This document shows, in pieces, positions 35,085-44,444 of a stretch of 64,000 nucleotides of DNA. Position numbers and translations under genes: made by a program. Source of the DNA: Paraburkholderia acidipaludis NBRC 101816 (GTDB lineage: Bacteria; Pseudomonadota; Gammaproteobacteria; Burkholderiales; Burkholderiaceae); assembly GCF_000684975.1 (NCBI RefSeq), contig NZ_BAXZ01000019.1, forward strand, positions 108,791-172,790, given 5' to 3'. Every line of letters begins with the position of its first letter. Position 1 is the first letter of the stretch. The notes under the pieces were generated by a model. That model ran no database searches. It was not told the origin of the DNA and was given only the letters and a program-made list of their open reading frames with translations.

Positions 35085-35873
35085 ATGAACTTTCGACTGC
35101 CTTGCGCTGCGCTGGCTGCGCTTTCCTTCACGTTGGCAGGTCATGCCGCGTGGGCTCAAACCGACGCGGCAGCGGCGGCGCCCGCGCCCGTACACAATGT
35201 CGTGCTCGTCCATGGCCTGTATGCCGATGGTTCGAGCTGGGGGAAAGTGATTCCCCTGCTGCAGGCCAAAGGTTTGCACGTGACGGCGGTCCAGAATCCG
35301 ACGACCTCGTTCGACGCGGACGTCGACGCCGTCAAACGGGCACTGGCCCAGCAGGATGGCCCCACGCTGCTGGTGGCGCACTCGTATGGCGGGATGGTGA
35401 TCAGCCAGGCCGGCGACGATCCCAAGGTTAGCGGCCTCGTGTACATTGCCGCGCGAGCGCCTGACGCCGGCGAGGACTATCCTGCGCTGACCCGCAAGTT
35501 CCCGGCCGCGCCGGCGTCGGCCGGAGTGCACTGGTCGTCGGACGGCTACGGCGCGCTCTCCGAGAGCGCGTTCGTGAAGGACTTCGCGGGCGATCTGCCG
35601 GCTTCGGAAGCAGAGGCCTACTACGCGGTGCAGCAGCCGGTGGGCAAGGCGATCACGTCGGCGAAGACGACGGTGGCCGCATGGCGCGACAAGCCCACGT
35701 GGTACGCCGTATCGACCGAAGACCGCACGATCAACCCGGATCTCGAACGCTTCATGGCCAGTCGGATGAAAGCCCATACGATCGAGATCGATTCCAGCCA
35801 CGTTTCCTTGATTTCCCATCCTCAGGAAGTCGCTAACCTGATTCTGCAGGCAGCGGGGCAGCAGGCGAAGTGA
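35085..35873 (+). CDS. Exported alpha/beta hydrolase
   Basis: 262 residues; the start ATG at 35085 follows CCAGGAGATTCAA, and an in-frame ATG seven codons earlier is rejected. Signal peptide with cleavage likely after AWA (24). VVLVHGLYADGSSW gives the oxyanion HG, AHSYGG the nucleophile Ser100, and SSHVSLISHP the catalytic His. This pattern matches the small HNL/esterase-like group found in many soil bacteria. Follows the two-component genes by 172 bp and may be their target. Confidence 0.88.
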   Translation: MNFRLPCAALAALSFTLAGHAAWAQTDAAAAAPAPVHNVVLVHGLYADGSSWGKVIPLLQAKGLHVTAVQNPTTSFDADVDAVKRALAQQDGPTLLVAHSYGGMVISQAGDDPKVSGLVYIAARAPDAGEDYPALTRKFPAAPASAGVHWSSDGYGALSESAFVKDFAGDLPASEAEAYYAVQQPVGKAITSAKTTVAAWRDKPTWYAVSTEDRTINPDLERFMASRMKAHTIEIDSSHVSLISHPQEVANLILQAAGQQAK

Positions 35874-36022
35874 GATTGCCGGAGTGTTGCGGCGCCGGGA
35901 GAGGTCACGCCCGAGGGCGCAACACTCGCAGGCCGGCCTGTATGTGCCGCCGTTGCCGCAAACCGCGTTATGATGGCGTGCCTGGCAGTCGGATACCAGT
36001 ATTTGTTCCAGTCACGAAAGCG

Positions 36023-36310
36023 ATGAAACAACGTACATGGCCCAGATTCGCCGCCGCATGTTCACCTGTCGCGCTTACGCTGCTTGGGGGTTGCGCTGCC
36101 CGCGGCGCGCCGTCCTACGCGCTGTTTGGCGCGTACTTTCCGTTTTGGCTGCTGAGTTCCGTGGCCGGCATCGCGGGCGCTCTCGTCGCCCATCGCGCGT
36201 TCGTCGCGACCGGCTGGGTCCGCACGGTGCCTTACCAGCTTTCTGTCTGCACCGCGATCGGCGTTGTCGTCGGGGTGCTCGTCTGGCTATCGGGAACGGG
36301 GCAGCTCTGA
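36023..36310 (+). CDS. ytcA: YtcA-family small lipoprotein/membrane protein
   Basis: 95 residues. The lipobox-like LGGC25 is followed by PSYALFGAYFPFWLLSSVAGI and a second hydrophobic helix near the C-terminus. This matches E. coli YtcA, encoded directly upstream of mdtNOP. The ATG at 36023 was chosen for the short basic leader MKQRTWPR. The next start lies 2 bp after the stop, so it is the first gene of the efflux operon. Function of YtcA is unknown. Confidence 0.8.
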   Translation: MKQRTWPRFAAACSPVALTLLGGCAARGAPSYALFGAYFPFWLLSSVAGIAGALVAHRAFVATGWVRTVPYQLSVCTAIGVVVGVLVWLSGTGQL

Positions 36311-36311
36311 T

Positions 36312-37364
36312 ATGAAAATGGCCGGCGCGAACTCAAGACCCGCATGGAAGGGCCGCGCGATCGCAGCGGTAATCGTCCTGCTCGGGGGCGCGGCGCTCTG
36401 GTATGCCTACGATCGGTCGTCGCGCTATCCGTCGACTGACGACGCTTCCATCGACGCGGACGTCGTGCACGTTGCATCGCCCGTCGGCGGCAGAATCGTG
36501 CGGGTTGCCGTCGAGGAGAACGAGCACGTCGCGAAGGGCGACGTGCTGTTCGAAATCGATCCTGTGTCTTACCGGCTGGCCGTCGCGCAGGCGCAGGCCG
36601 AAGTCGAGCTGGCACGCGCAGCGCTGGCCACGCGCCGCCGCTCGCTGATCGGCGAGACGTCGAATGCCTCGATCGCCGCCGACCAGACCCGCCGCGCGGA
36701 GCACAACTACGATCTCGCTACACGCAGCGTCGAACGGCTACGGCCGCTCGTGGCGCAGGGCTACGTGTCGGCCCAGCAGTTCGACCAGGCGGTGGTGGCG
36801 CAGCGGGATGCGAGCGTGTCGCTGACGCAGGCCAACGAGCAGCAGCGTTCGTCCGCGCAGACGATCGGCGACGACTCCGACGCCATCGCCACGCTGCACG
36901 CGCGCGAAGCTGCGCTGGCGATCGCGCAGCACGCGCTCGACGATACGGTCGTGCGCGCGCCGTTCGACGGCTACGTGACGGGGCTTTCGATCCTCGCGGG
37001 CGAGACGGTTGCGCCGAACCAGTCCATCTTCACGCTGATTCACGCGAACGAATGGTTCGCAGTGGCGAATTTCCGCGAGACAGCTCTCGGCACGATCGAC
37101 GTGGGCGATTGCGCGACGGTGTATTCGATGATCGACCGCACCCAGCCGATGCGCGGCAAGGTTGTCGGTATCGGCGCGGGGATCCTGGATACCGATCGCG
37201 TGGACGTGCCGCACGGTTTGCCCTATGTGCAGCAGTCGGTGAACTGGGTGCGGGTTTCGCAGCGCTTCCCGGTGCGGGTGCGGATCGACGCGCCGGCCGC
37301 GAAGCTGGTGCGGATCGGTGCAAGCGCGATCGTCGAGGTCCGGCATGGCCAGTCTTGCCGGTGA
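36312..37364 (+). CDS. mdtN: HlyD-family periplasmic adaptor (MdtN type)
   Basis: 350 residues. One N-terminal TM (about 14-31), then the membrane-fusion signature STDDASIDADVVHVASPVGGRI, a coiled-coil hairpin (about 90-200), the lipoyl-like half-motif RAPFDGYVTGLSILAGETV and a beta-barrel domain. Bridges the FUSC-type inner-membrane protein and the outer-membrane channel. It overlaps the start of the next gene by 20 bp. Confidence 0.92.
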   Translation: MKMAGANSRPAWKGRAIAAVIVLLGGAALWYAYDRSSRYPSTDDASIDADVVHVASPVGGRIVRVAVEENEHVAKGDVLFEIDPVSYRLAVAQAQAEVELARAALATRRRSLIGETSNASIAADQTRRAEHNYDLATRSVERLRPLVAQGYVSAQQFDQAVVAQRDASVSLTQANEQQRSSAQTIGDDSDAIATLHAREAALAIAQHALDDTVVRAPFDGYVTGLSILAGETVAPNQSIFTLIHANEWFAVANFRETALGTIDVGDCATVYSMIDRTQPMRGKVVGIGAGILDTDRVDVPHGLPYVQQSVNWVRVSQRFPVRVRIDAPAAKLVRIGASAIVEVRHGQSCR

Positions 37365-39339
37365 CGTCGGCGTGCCCCGCCTGCGTGAGATCGCGAGGCT
37401 GCTCGCGCCGTTTCCGGGGCGTGCTTCGTTCGTCACGCGCATCGCGCTGATGTGCGCACTGACGACGTGGGTCGCGAGTGCATACGGCACCCCCGAAGCC
37501 GCGCTTTCGGCTTATCTCGTGTTCTTCTTCAACAAGCCCGACCGCGTGACGAGCATCGTGACGTCGGTCGCGTTGTTCCTGCTCGTGACCGCGATCATCG
37601 GGATCGTGATGGTCTTTGCGATCTTTTCGATCGATGTGCCGGCGCTGCGTGTCGGGTGCATGGCGGTGCTTTCCTTCGGGCTCCTGTTCGTCGCGTCGGC
37701 GAGCAAGCTGCGGCCCGTCGGCGCGACCGTCGCCATGATCGTCGGCTATGGTCTGGATGAACTCGGCCTTGCGCCGGTCGGCGAAGCCGCCACGCGTGGT
37801 CTGCTGTACGCCTGGCTCTTCGTCTCGATTCCGATTGGCGTCTCGATAGTCGTGAATCTGCTGTTCGCGCCGTCGCCGCGCCGGCTCGCCGGTGCGCAGC
37901 TCGCGAAGCGCCTGAGGCTCGCCGCGCGCCGGCTGATGGGCGCCGCGACCGACGCCGAGCGGGCCGGATTCGACGCGTGCCTGCGCGAGGGCGAGCACCA
38001 GATCCTGGCGTGGCTCAAGTTCTCGAAGCTCGAGGGCACTTCGACCGCAGCCGACTTTGCGGCGCTGCGCGCGGCGGCTGCCGCAACGACCGCCATCCTG
38101 CTCGCGGCGGATCTCGCCGCAAGCGAACCCGGCGCACGGCTGCCCGACGCCTGCGTGGCGCGGCTTGCACAGACGATGGATCAGATGGCCGCGATACTCG
38201 ACGCCGGCGGCTATCCGGTGGACGTCGTGGTCGATCCGCAAGATCTGCCCGAGGCGGCCACGTTGCCGCCGCTCGCCGCGCTCGTGCTGGCCGACCTGCG
38301 CGCGGCGCTGGAGGGCTTCGCGGTGCCGGCTTCGGAAGAGCCGTCGCCGGCCGCTGCTTCGGCTGCGGCGCCCGAGCGCGGCGGTTTCTTCGACGCGGAC
38401 GCGTTCACGAATCCCGATCACGTCCGCTACGCATTGAAGACCACGGTGGCGGCGATGTTCTGCTACCTGTTGTACCAGCAGCTCGACTGGCAGGGCATTC
38501 ATACCTGCTTCCTCACCTGCTATATCGTCTCGCTCGGCACGACGGCCGAATCCGTCGAAAAACTGACCCTGCGGATTGCCGGCTGCCTCATCGGCGCGCT
38601 GGCCGGCACGGCGGCCATCGTGTTCGTGACGCCGGCGCTGACGTCGATCGGCGAACTGATGGCGCTGGTGTTCGCGGGCGCGTGGCTGTCCGGCTGGATT
38701 GCGGCGGGGTCGCCGCGAATCGCGTATATCGGCTTTCAGGTCTCCTTCGCATTCTTCCTCTGCGTGATCCAGGGCGCGGCCCCCGCGTTCGACCTGACGA
38801 TCGCACGCGATCGCGCGATCGGCATTTTGATCGGCAATGCCGTGGCATACCTCGTGTTCACGCGCGTGTGGCCGCTCAGTATTGCGAAGCGAATCGACAA
38901 GGCGCTGGACGGGCTGGTTGCGCAGTGGGGCCGGGTCGCGCGCGCGGCCGACGCGGGCACGCGCCGCACGCTTGCCGCGGGGGCGCTCGCGCAGTATGGC
39001 GCGCTATACGGGGATCTGGGCTTGATTCACTACGAGCCTTCCTGGGTGCGTCCCGCGCCCGAATGGATCGCGAGCCGAAGGCGCGCGCTTGCCGAACTCG
39101 GCGCGCTGGAGGGGCCGCTCTTTCTTTCGGCTGGCCGCGCAGGCGCCGCGGCCGATGCCCGGTTGAGCGAGGTCGCCGCACGGATGGAGCCGGGCGGGGG
39201 TGCGAACCGGGAAGCCGGCCGTGGCGGCCCCGGCGACCGTGACGTGAACGCGCTTCTGAACGTGATCGATGCGCGCTTCGGCGAGATCGCCGAAGCCGTG
39301 CGCAGCCCAACCGAAGGAGACGACGACCGATGCGCGTGA
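37345..39339 (+). CDS. mdtO: FUSC-family inner-membrane transporter (MdtO type)
   Basis: 664 residues from an ATG within the end of mdtN. Two blocks of hydrophobic helices (about 25-170 and 365-510), each with the aromatic-acid-exporter/fusaric-acid-resistance pattern, separated by a cytoplasmic region (170-360) and followed by a soluble C-terminus. PDHVRYALKTTVAAMFCYLLYQQLDWQGIHTCF (two blocks at 362-394) is the FUSC hallmark. Probably exports aromatic acids or related toxic compounds. Confidence 0.9.
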   Translation: MASLAGDVGVPRLREIARLLAPFPGRASFVTRIALMCALTTWVASAYGTPEAALSAYLVFFFNKPDRVTSIVTSVALFLLVTAIIGIVMVFAIFSIDVPALRVGCMAVLSFGLLFVASASKLRPVGATVAMIVGYGLDELGLAPVGEAATRGLLYAWLFVSIPIGVSIVVNLLFAPSPRRLAGAQLAKRLRLAARRLMGAATDAERAGFDACLREGEHQILAWLKFSKLEGTSTAADFAALRAAAAATTAILLAADLAASEPGARLPDACVARLAQTMDQMAAILDAGGYPVDVVVDPQDLPEAATLPPLAALVLADLRAALEGFAVPASEEPSPAAASAAAPERGGFFDADAFTNPDHVRYALKTTVAAMFCYLLYQQLDWQGIHTCFLTCYIVSLGTTAESVEKLTLRIAGCLIGALAGTAAIVFVTPALTSIGELMALVFAGAWLSGWIAAGSPRIAYIGFQVSFAFFLCVIQGAAPAFDLTIARDRAIGILIGNAVAYLVFTRVWPLSIAKRIDKALDGLVAQWGRVARAADAGTRRTLAAGALAQYGALYGDLGLIHYEPSWVRPAPEWIASRRRALAELGALEGPLFLSAGRAGAAADARLSEVAARMEPGGGANREAGRGGPGDRDVNALLNVIDARFGEIAEAVRSPTEGDDDRCA

Positions 39340-40889
39340 CCGCATTTGCCATCGCATGGGCCGCCGCATTGGCAGTCTCGGGACTCGCGGGATGTGCGAC
39401 GTCCTCGCTGGATCTCGCGCCCCCCGAGCCGGATCGTCCCTGGCAGCCGCAGACCGACACGGCTGGCAATATCGTGCCGGGACCGCCGCGTAGCGCCGTC
39501 GACGCGGCGCGCGAGGGCTACACCTTGCCGCGCAGCGCCGGCCTGGCGTCGATCGAACCGGCGGCGGCGCTCGACGCCAACCATCCGTACACGCTGCCCG
39601 AGCTGATCGATCTCGCGGAATCGGCGAATCCGCTCACGCGGATCGCCTGGAACGACGCGCGCAATGCGGCGCTCGCGGCGGGCATCGCAAAGACCGCGTA
39701 TCTGCCGCAGCTCACCGCGACCGCGATGGGGGGCTACCAGGCCGCGAGCGGCTCGTCGTCGACGCTGCTCGGCAACGTCTCGACCAATTCGGATATCCAC
39801 GGCACGGTGTCGGTGCTTGCGCTGCAATGGCTGCTGTTCGACTTCGGCGGCCGCCGCGCGCGCGTGGATGCGGCCACGCAGCTCTCGGTCGCCGCGAACG
39901 TCACGTTCACGGCCGTGCATCAGCACGTGATCCACGACGTGAGCGTGACGTATTACATGTACGATGCCGCGCGTGAACGGGCGAGCACCGCGCAGCAGTC
40001 GCTCGACAACGCGGACGGCATCCTCGCCGCCGCGCGCGCACGGTACGGGCGGGGCGTGGGCACGGTCGTCGAGGTGGCGCAGGCCACCCAGAACCAGGCA
40101 CAGGCGCATCTCGTCAAGGTCCAGGCTGACGGCGCGCTGAGCGACAGCTATCTGAGCCTCGTATCCGCGCTCGGCATCTCGCCGCTGTCGAAGCCGAGCA
40201 TCGCCCCGTTGCCGCCGCGCGTGCTTTCGCCGGCGCTGCACCAGTCGGTGGACCAGATCGTCGCCGACGCGATTGCACGGCGGCCCGACGTGCAGGGCGC
40301 CTATGCGCTCGAGCAGGCGAACCAGGCGAAGATCCGCGCCGCCGAGGCTTCTTTCATGCCGAAGGTGTTCTTGTCCGCGGCGGCCGCGTATGGCACCGGT
40401 TCGACGGCGATCACGGCGATCCCGCCGGTCGGCGATCAGGCGGCCACCGTCAACCTGACCGGCAGCCGCCGCAGCGGCAGCGTGTTCCTTGGCGTGACGA
40501 TCCCGCTGTACGACGGCGGGTTGCGCTCCGCCGTGCTGATGCAGGCGCGCAACGACGCGGACAGCGCCTCCGAGCAGTTGACCCGCACGAAGGACGAAGC
40601 CGTCCGGCAGATCGTTGCCGCGCAGAACGCGCTCTCCACGAGCCTCGCATCGAACGCCGCCGCGAAGGCGCTGGTCGCCGCCGCGCAGACGACCTACGAC
40701 GCGGCGTTCTCCGCGTACCGGCACGGGGTTGGCTCGATCACCGACGCGCTGCTCGCGCAGAATCAGCTACTCGCGGCGCAGAACGCCTATGCGGACAGCT
40801 ACAGCGCCGCGCTTTCCGCCGCCGCGTCGCTCGCGCTCGCCACGGGGGAGATCGGCACGGCTACGCCGGACGGCGAGCCGGCCTGGTAG
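39330..40889 (+). CDS. mdtP: Outer-membrane efflux lipoprotein (NodT/MdtP type)
   Basis: 519 residues, overlapping mdtO by 10 bp. Lipoprotein signal with lipobox LAGC22. Two OEP (TolC-like) repeats follow: ALIDL-type start YTLPELIDLAESANPLTRIAWNDAR (two blocks) and DAIARRPDVQGAYALEQANQAKIRAAEASFMPK in the second half. Provides the outer-membrane duct for the MdtNO pump. Final gene of the ytcA-mdtNOP-like operon; a tRNA unit follows on the other strand. Confidence 0.92.
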   Translation: MRVTAFAIAWAAALAVSGLAGCATSSLDLAPPEPDRPWQPQTDTAGNIVPGPPRSAVDAAREGYTLPRSAGLASIEPAAALDANHPYTLPELIDLAESANPLTRIAWNDARNAALAAGIAKTAYLPQLTATAMGGYQAASGSSSTLLGNVSTNSDIHGTVSVLALQWLLFDFGGRRARVDAATQLSVAANVTFTAVHQHVIHDVSVTYYMYDAARERASTAQQSLDNADGILAAARARYGRGVGTVVEVAQATQNQAQAHLVKVQADGALSDSYLSLVSALGISPLSKPSIAPLPPRVLSPALHQSVDQIVADAIARRPDVQGAYALEQANQAKIRAAEASFMPKVFLSAAAAYGTGSTAITAIPPVGDQAATVNLTGSRRSGSVFLGVTIPLYDGGLRSAVLMQARNDADSASEQLTRTKDEAVRQIVAAQNALSTSLASNAAAKALVAAAQTTYDAAFSAYRHGVGSITDALLAQNQLLAAQNAYADSYSAALSAAASLALATGEIGTATPDGEPAW

Positions 40890-40989
40890 GGCGGGGGCTT
40901 CGGTTTCTGGAGGTGTCTGTCTGGACTGCTTATTTTGGCTACTTGTTCGGACTGTTTAAGGTCCGGCGGGTTTTTTGAACCAGAAATGC

Positions 40990-41014
40990 AAAAAGGCCGG
41001 CTATGCCGACCTTT
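40990..41014 (-). terminator. Terminator of promoter-proximal-to-mdtP tRNA-Leu unit
   Basis: On the minus strand AAAAGGTCGGC-ATA-GCCGGCCTTTT: 11-bp stem with one G-U pair, 3-nt loop and a T-run. It begins about 13 bp past the tRNA-Leu 3' end at 41027. Confidence 0.75.
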
Positions 41015-41026
41015 TCCACAAATCTC

Positions 41027-41113
41027 TGGTGCCCAGGAGAGGACTCGAACCTCCACAGTGTTGCCACCGCCAGGACCTGAACCTGGTGCGTCTACCAATT
41101 CCGCCACCTGGGC
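41027..41113 (-). tRNA. tRNA-Leu (anticodon CAG), copy 1
   Basis: 87 nt including an encoded CCA. Acceptor stem GCCCAGG pairs perfectly with CCTGGGC; anticodon stem CCAGG/CCTGG encloses TTCAGGT, giving anticodon CAG; the long variable arm (GGCGGTGGCAACACT region) is typical of class II tRNAs; T-arm GGTTCGAGTCC is present. Decodes CUG, the dominant Leu codon here. It has its own promoter (41135-41162) and terminator. Confidence 0.96.
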
Positions 41114-41134
41114 ACATCTTCAAGCTAGGCCGCA

Positions 41135-41162
41135 ATTATAGCGGTCCGGCGCAAGCTGTCAA
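41135..41162 (-). promoter_or_regulatory. Consensus promoter of tRNA-Leu copy 1
   Basis: TTGACA-N16-TATAAT on the minus strand, both hexamers perfect, ending 21 bp upstream of the mature tRNA 5' end. Confidence 0.85.
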
Positions 41163-41293
41163 CGCACGTTTGAAAAAATTTCGCCGCTAACGCGGGCGGT
41201 TGTGAAATCCTGTTGCGCAATCCGTGCGCCTTGGACATAGAGATGCGCCAAAACGCGCAATCCACGGCCATTTTGTTTTCCGGCCCGGAAATG

Positions 41294-41323
41294 AAAAAAG
41301 CCAGCTGAGAGCTGGCTTTTTTT
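41294..41323 (-). terminator. Bidirectional terminator after tRNA-Leu copy 2
   Basis: AAAAAAGCCAGC-TGAGA-GCTGGC followed by seven T: works on either strand. It lies just past the 3' end of tRNA copy 2 (41329), separating the two tRNA units. Confidence 0.88.
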
Positions 41324-41328
41324 GAATC

Positions 41329-41415
41329 TGGTGCCCAAGAGAGGACTCGAACCTCCACAGTGTTGCCACCGCCAGGACCTGAACCTGGTGCGTCTACCAA
41401 TTCCGCCACCTGGGC
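41329..41415 (-). tRNA. tRNA-Leu (anticodon CAG), copy 2
   Basis: 87 nt with encoded CCA, nearly identical to copy 1. The visible difference is in the 3' acceptor strand (CTTGGGC instead of CCTGGGC), which turns one G-C pair into G-U. Anticodon CAG in loop TTCAGGT. Transcribed from its own promoter (41469-41496). Confidence 0.96.
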
Positions 41416-41468
41416 AAGGTGTCGCTTACTGCCATTGCTGTTCGATGCGTCGTGCAGCAAAGACCGCT

Positions 41469-41496
41469 ATTCTAGCGTGTCCGCGGAGCTTGTCAA
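41469..41496 (-). promoter_or_regulatory. Near-consensus promoter of tRNA-Leu copy 2
   Basis: TTGACA-N16-TAGAAT on the minus strand; start point expected about 46 nt upstream of the mature tRNA. The 333-bp gap 41416-41748 also contains the short upstream region of rnr; nothing else is evident in it. Confidence 0.8.
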
Positions 41497-41748
41497 GCGT
41501 TTCATCAAAAAGCGCGGCAGCGTGTTTTCGGTCCGCCGCCATGGCGTTTGCCAACGGCGTTGCCCACTGTGCTGCCCGCTGCGTTACCTCTTGCGCGCCC
41601 GGCCCGCGCGGCCTCTGCCGCGTACGATGCGGGTGTTAGAATGCCTCGCAGCAGTGGCGCCGGTGGGCGAGTGGTGCACGGAAGCTCGCCGGCCGGCATG
41701 CTGAATGACGCACTCGAAGACCGGGCGCCGCCCGAGTTTCGTCGTTGA

Positions 41749-44280
41749 ATGAAATTCGGGCGCCGCGACAGATCCGACATCGACGCAACGAGAACAACCA
41801 TCGACAAGCCCTTGAGCAAATATCCGTATCCGATTCCCAGCCGCGAAGAGATTCTCGGCGTGCTGCGGACCAGCGAAACGCCCTGCACCGCGAACGATAT
41901 CGCCGAGGCGCTCGCCATCAAGCGCCAGGAGCGCGAAGGGTTCTTCAGGCGGCTCGCCGCGATGGAGCGCGACGGGCAGATCCGGCTCGATTCGCGCGGC
42001 CACTATCAACTGGCGCATCCGTCCAGCTTCGTTGCGGGCCGCGTGCAGGGCCATCGCGACGGCTACGGCTTTCTCGTGCGCGACGACGGCCAGGACGATC
42101 TGTTCCTGCCGCAGGGCGAGATGCAGAAGGTCATGCACAACGACCGCGTGCTCGCACGCATCGTCGGTTACGACCGGCGCGGCCGCCCCGAAGGGCATAT
42201 CGTCGAGGTCACCGACCGCGCGAATACGCGCGTGATCGGGCGGCTCCTGAACGAGAACGGCGCGCTGATCGTCGCGCCCGAAGACAAGCGCATCGGCCAC
42301 GACATTCTGGTGACGCAGAACGCGAAGAAGGCGAAGGTCGGGCAGGTGGTGGTGGTCGAACTCACCGACTTCCCGAGCCGCCATTCGCAGCCGCTCGGCC
42401 GCGTGGCCGAGGTGCTCGGCGACATCGACGATCCCGGCATGGAGATCGAGATCGCCGTGCGCAAGTACGGCGTGCCGCACGAATTCGGCAAAGCCGCGCT
42501 CGACGAGGCGGCGAGGCTGCCCGACGCCGTGCGCCCCACGGACATCCGCTACCGCGTGGACCTGCGCGACGTGCCGCTCGTGACGATCGACGGCGAAGAC
42601 GCGCGCGACTTCGACGACGCGGTCTATTGCGAACCCACGCAGGTTGGCCGCGGCGAGGGCTTCCGCCTGGTCGTCGCGATCGCGGACGTTTCGCACTACG
42701 TGCTGCCGGGCAGCGGCCTCGACGTCGACGCGATCGAGCGCAGCACGTCGGTGTACTTTCCGCGCCGCGTGATTCCGATGCTGCCGGAGAAGCTCTCGAA
42801 CGGCCTGTGCTCGCTCAATCCGCACGTGGACCGCTGCGTGCTGGTGTGCGACATGGTCATCACCGCGCGCGGCGAGATCAAGGCTTACCAGTTCTATCCG
42901 GGCGTGATGCACTCGGCGGCGCGGCTGACTTATACCGAAGTTGCCGCAGTGCTCAAGAACACCAAGGGACCGGAGGCGATGCGGCGCGCGGCCTTGCTGC
43001 CGCATCTGCAGAATCTCTACGGCGTGTACAAGGCGCTTTTCGCCGCACGCCAGAAGCGCGGCGCCATCGACTTCGACACGACCGAGACGTATATCGTCTG
43101 CAACGCGCAGGGCAAGATCGAGCAGATCGTGCCGCGCCAGCGCAACGACGCGCACAAGCTGATCGAAGAGTGCATGCTCGCGGCCAACGTCTGCGCCGCG
43201 GACTTCATGAAGCGCAACAAGCACCCGGGCCTCTACCGCGTGCACGCGGGCCCGAGCGCCGAGAAGCTCGAGAACCTGCGCACCTTCCTGCGCGGCATGG
43301 GCCTTTCGCTCGGCGGCGGCGACACGCCCCACGCGAGCGACTATGCGGCGCTGATGGCGCACATCCGCGACCGGCCCGACGCGCAGATGCTGCAGACGAT
43401 GCTGCTGCGCTCGATGCAGCAGGCCGTCTACAGCCCGGACAACATCGGGCACTTCGGTCTCGCATACGAGGCCTACGCGCACTTCACGAGCCCGATCCGC
43501 CGCTATCCGGACCTGCTCACGCACCGCGCGATCTACGCGATCCTGCAGGGCAAGAAGTATCAGCCTGCGGCGCCGCATGGCGTCGAGCTCAATACGGCGC
43601 TCTCGCCGCGCGCCCGCGCGCTGCAGGCCGAGGACGAGGAAAAGCGCGGCAAGCGCGCACGTGGCGGCAATACGGCGATCTGGGAAGAACTCGGCCTGCA
43701 TTGCTCGGCCAACGAGCGCCGTGCCGACGAAGCCTCGCGCGACGTCGAAGCCTGGCTCAAGTGCTACTTCATGCGCGACAAGCTCGGCGAAGAGTACGGC
43801 GGCATGGTGAGCGGCGTGACGTCGTTCGGCATTTTCGTGCAGCTCGACTCGCTCTTCATCGAAGGTCTCGTTCACGTGACGGAACTGGGTTCGGACTACT
43901 TCCAGTACGACGAGATCAAGAACGAGCTGCGCGGCGAACGCACGGGCATCCGCTACCGGCTTTCGGACCGCGTGCGCGTGCAGGTGAGCCGTGTCGATCT
44001 GGACGCGCGCAAGATCGATTTCCGCCTCGTGCGCGACACGCCCGTCAAGTCCGCAGCCGGCCGTGCGGCACCGGCGGACAAGGGCATGGGCATGGGTGAT
44101 AGCGGCCCGCGTGTGCGCGCGCTGCAGGACGGCGACGCACCGCGCCGCAAGAAGGCCGCGAGCGCGCCGGGCGCTTCGGTGAAGGAAGCGCGCGCCGCCC
44201 GCGGCGCGGCGAAGACCGCAAAGAAGCGCGCCGCCGCCAAGGCCGCGACGAAGAAGCCGGCACCGCGCAAGAAGCGCTGA
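41749..44280 (+). CDS. rnr: Ribonuclease R
   Basis: 843-residue 3'-5' exoribonuclease that degrades structured RNA and acts in rRNA/tRNA quality control and trans-translation. Domain order: N-terminal helix-turn-helix region (KYPYPIPSREEILGVL start), two cold-shock domains, RNB catalytic domain with the acidic cluster DGEDARDFDDAVYCE (about 278-292), S1 domain (GGMVSGVTSFGIFVQLD), and a Lys/Ala-rich tail of about 70 residues. Length is as in E. coli (813) plus the basic tail. First gene of the conserved rnr-rlmB-rpiA block. Confidence 0.96.
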   Translation: MKFGRRDRSDIDATRTTIDKPLSKYPYPIPSREEILGVLRTSETPCTANDIAEALAIKRQEREGFFRRLAAMERDGQIRLDSRGHYQLAHPSSFVAGRVQGHRDGYGFLVRDDGQDDLFLPQGEMQKVMHNDRVLARIVGYDRRGRPEGHIVEVTDRANTRVIGRLLNENGALIVAPEDKRIGHDILVTQNAKKAKVGQVVVVELTDFPSRHSQPLGRVAEVLGDIDDPGMEIEIAVRKYGVPHEFGKAALDEAARLPDAVRPTDIRYRVDLRDVPLVTIDGEDARDFDDAVYCEPTQVGRGEGFRLVVAIADVSHYVLPGSGLDVDAIERSTSVYFPRRVIPMLPEKLSNGLCSLNPHVDRCVLVCDMVITARGEIKAYQFYPGVMHSAARLTYTEVAAVLKNTKGPEAMRRAALLPHLQNLYGVYKALFAARQKRGAIDFDTTETYIVCNAQGKIEQIVPRQRNDAHKLIEECMLAANVCAADFMKRNKHPGLYRVHAGPSAEKLENLRTFLRGMGLSLGGGDTPHASDYAALMAHIRDRPDAQMLQTMLLRSMQQAVYSPDNIGHFGLAYEAYAHFTSPIRRYPDLLTHRAIYAILQGKKYQPAAPHGVELNTALSPRARALQAEDEEKRGKRARGGNTAIWEELGLHCSANERRADEASRDVEAWLKCYFMRDKLGEEYGGMVSGVTSFGIFVQLDSLFIEGLVHVTELGSDYFQYDEIKNELRGERTGIRYRLSDRVRVQVSRVDLDARKIDFRLVRDTPVKSAAGRAAPADKGMGMGDSGPRVRALQDGDAPRRKKAASAPGASVKEARAARGAAKTAKKRAAAKAATKKPAPRKKR

Positions 44281-44444
44281 GTGCCGCAGGCGCGGCGCTC
44301 GCCCCCAGCTTGCATGAGAGGGGCGGGCGCCGCGATACCCGGCGCGTGCCGGCGGCCGGAAGAGTTACAGTCGTTCGTCAGGCGCGCGATGCAGTCCCTG
44401 CAGGCGCCGCGTGGCGGACCGTTCATCAGGGGTTGTCTCAAGTC

